This document shows positions 42,906 to 44,123 of a stretch of DNA of 44,123 nt, in pieces. Numbering within the stretch: the first letter of the stretch is position 1; every line of letters begins with the position of its first letter. A program made the translations under genes and the position numbers. The notes below the pieces were generated by a model. It did not search any database. It was not told where the DNA came from and saw only the letters and a list, made by a program, of their open reading frames with translations. The stretch is from Lentisphaeria bacterium (lineage in GTDB: Bacteria; Verrucomicrobiota; Lentisphaeria; Victivallales; UBA1829). Where the stretch lies: NCBI GenBank assembly GCA_017456495.1, contig JAFTJI010000128.1, positions 1-44,123 on the forward strand, read 5' to 3'.

Positions 42906-43019
42906 CCCGGCATCGAACTACTCTCCCACACTCGAATGTGCAGTACCATCGTCGCTAGACCCCTTATCAATCGTGTTCGGGATGGGAACGTGAGTTTCAA
43001 GCCTGCTATAGACACCGGG
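42906..43019 (-). rRNA. rrf: 5S ribosomal RNA
   Basis: The 114-base minus-strand sequence folds with a terminal helix of about nine pairs between its ends (CCCGGUGUC with GAUGCCGGG). It contains CCCAUCCCGAAC of the alpha-beta part and GAUGGUACUGC...GUGGGAGAGUAG of the gamma part. It lies about 150 bases downstream of the 23S gene. A T-run follows its 3' end. Confidence 0.93.
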
Positions 43020-43167
43020 AAAAAATATGTAATAAAGATAGCAGTGATATTGAAGTTAATTGAGAGAAGAAGCAAAACAACTGCTAACAACTCGAGTTGA
43101 GTTTTAGAATATGATATTTATTGAGCTCTTTTTTACTGAAAGTTCTGGCGGAATTTTCAGTAAGAAA

Positions 43168-44123
<956 letters not shown>

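Overview
The window looks like a chromosome segment of a Lentisphaerota bacterium (PVC superphylum, Victivallis-like, probably gut-associated). The evidence is five type II/IV pilin-like proteins with the near-invariant start [18 protein letters not shown] and a C-terminal H-X9-DG motif, many large secreted glycan-active proteins of families typical of that phylum (DUF4091/GH123-like, DUF4838, heparinase II/III-like), local LacI/GntR regulators with sugar-type sensor domains, and sigma70-type promoters whose -10 box is repeatedly TATATT. Species cannot be fixed from reading alone; the partial 23S rRNA at the right end would settle it.

Layout. 1-141: one copy of a 141-bp repeat (second copy 34373-34514). 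165-1793 (-): DUF4091 glycosidase-like protein. 2204-6768 (+): an extracytoplasmic flavin/electron-transfer operon (two FMN-binding proteins with a TGAT flavinylation motif, the flavin transferase ApbE, a NapH-like ferredoxin membrane protein) with a pilin-like gene inside it. 6796-13442 (-): GntR/LacI-hybrid regulator, pilin-like protein, large CBM-GH123-like protein and secreted heparinase II/III-like lyase. 13443-13932: gene-free, palindrome-rich. 13933-28659 (-): a likely ~14.8-kb operon of ten genes. It starts at a clear promoter plus LacI-type operator (28693-28749) and ends at a strong terminator (13869-13903). It holds a cytoplasmic GHL6/beta-galactosidase-like hydrolase, its LacI regulator, three pilin-enzyme pairs, and a leaderless heparinase-like protein.

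28888-30819 (+): META-domain lipoprotein and cardiolipin synthase. 30856-34172 (-): acetolactate synthase, prephenate dehydrogenase and a YgjP-type metallopeptidase, behind a long structured leader that contains the second repeat copy and a 29-codon ORF. 34607-35572 (-): LacI regulator, divergent from a compact five-gene operon (35737-40592, +) of four oxidoreductases and a type I dehydroquinase-like Schiff-base enzyme, probably a sugar or cyclitol catabolic route. 40655-42245 (-): two lipoproteins. 42406-44123 (-): the end of an rRNA operon, with partial 23S, 5S, then hairpins and two extra fragments of the 5S gamma domain.

How the parts fit together. The central theme is glycan degradation in cassettes: four times a distinct pilin-like gene sits 18-21 bp upstream of one large secreted enzyme. 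Secreted proteins would act on the polymer outside, the leaderless heparinase-like and GHL6 proteins on imported fragments, and local LacI/GntR proteins would sense the sugar. The flavin operon carries the same type of pilin-like gene, which suggests these pilins are paired with several kinds of exported machinery, not only with glycosidases.
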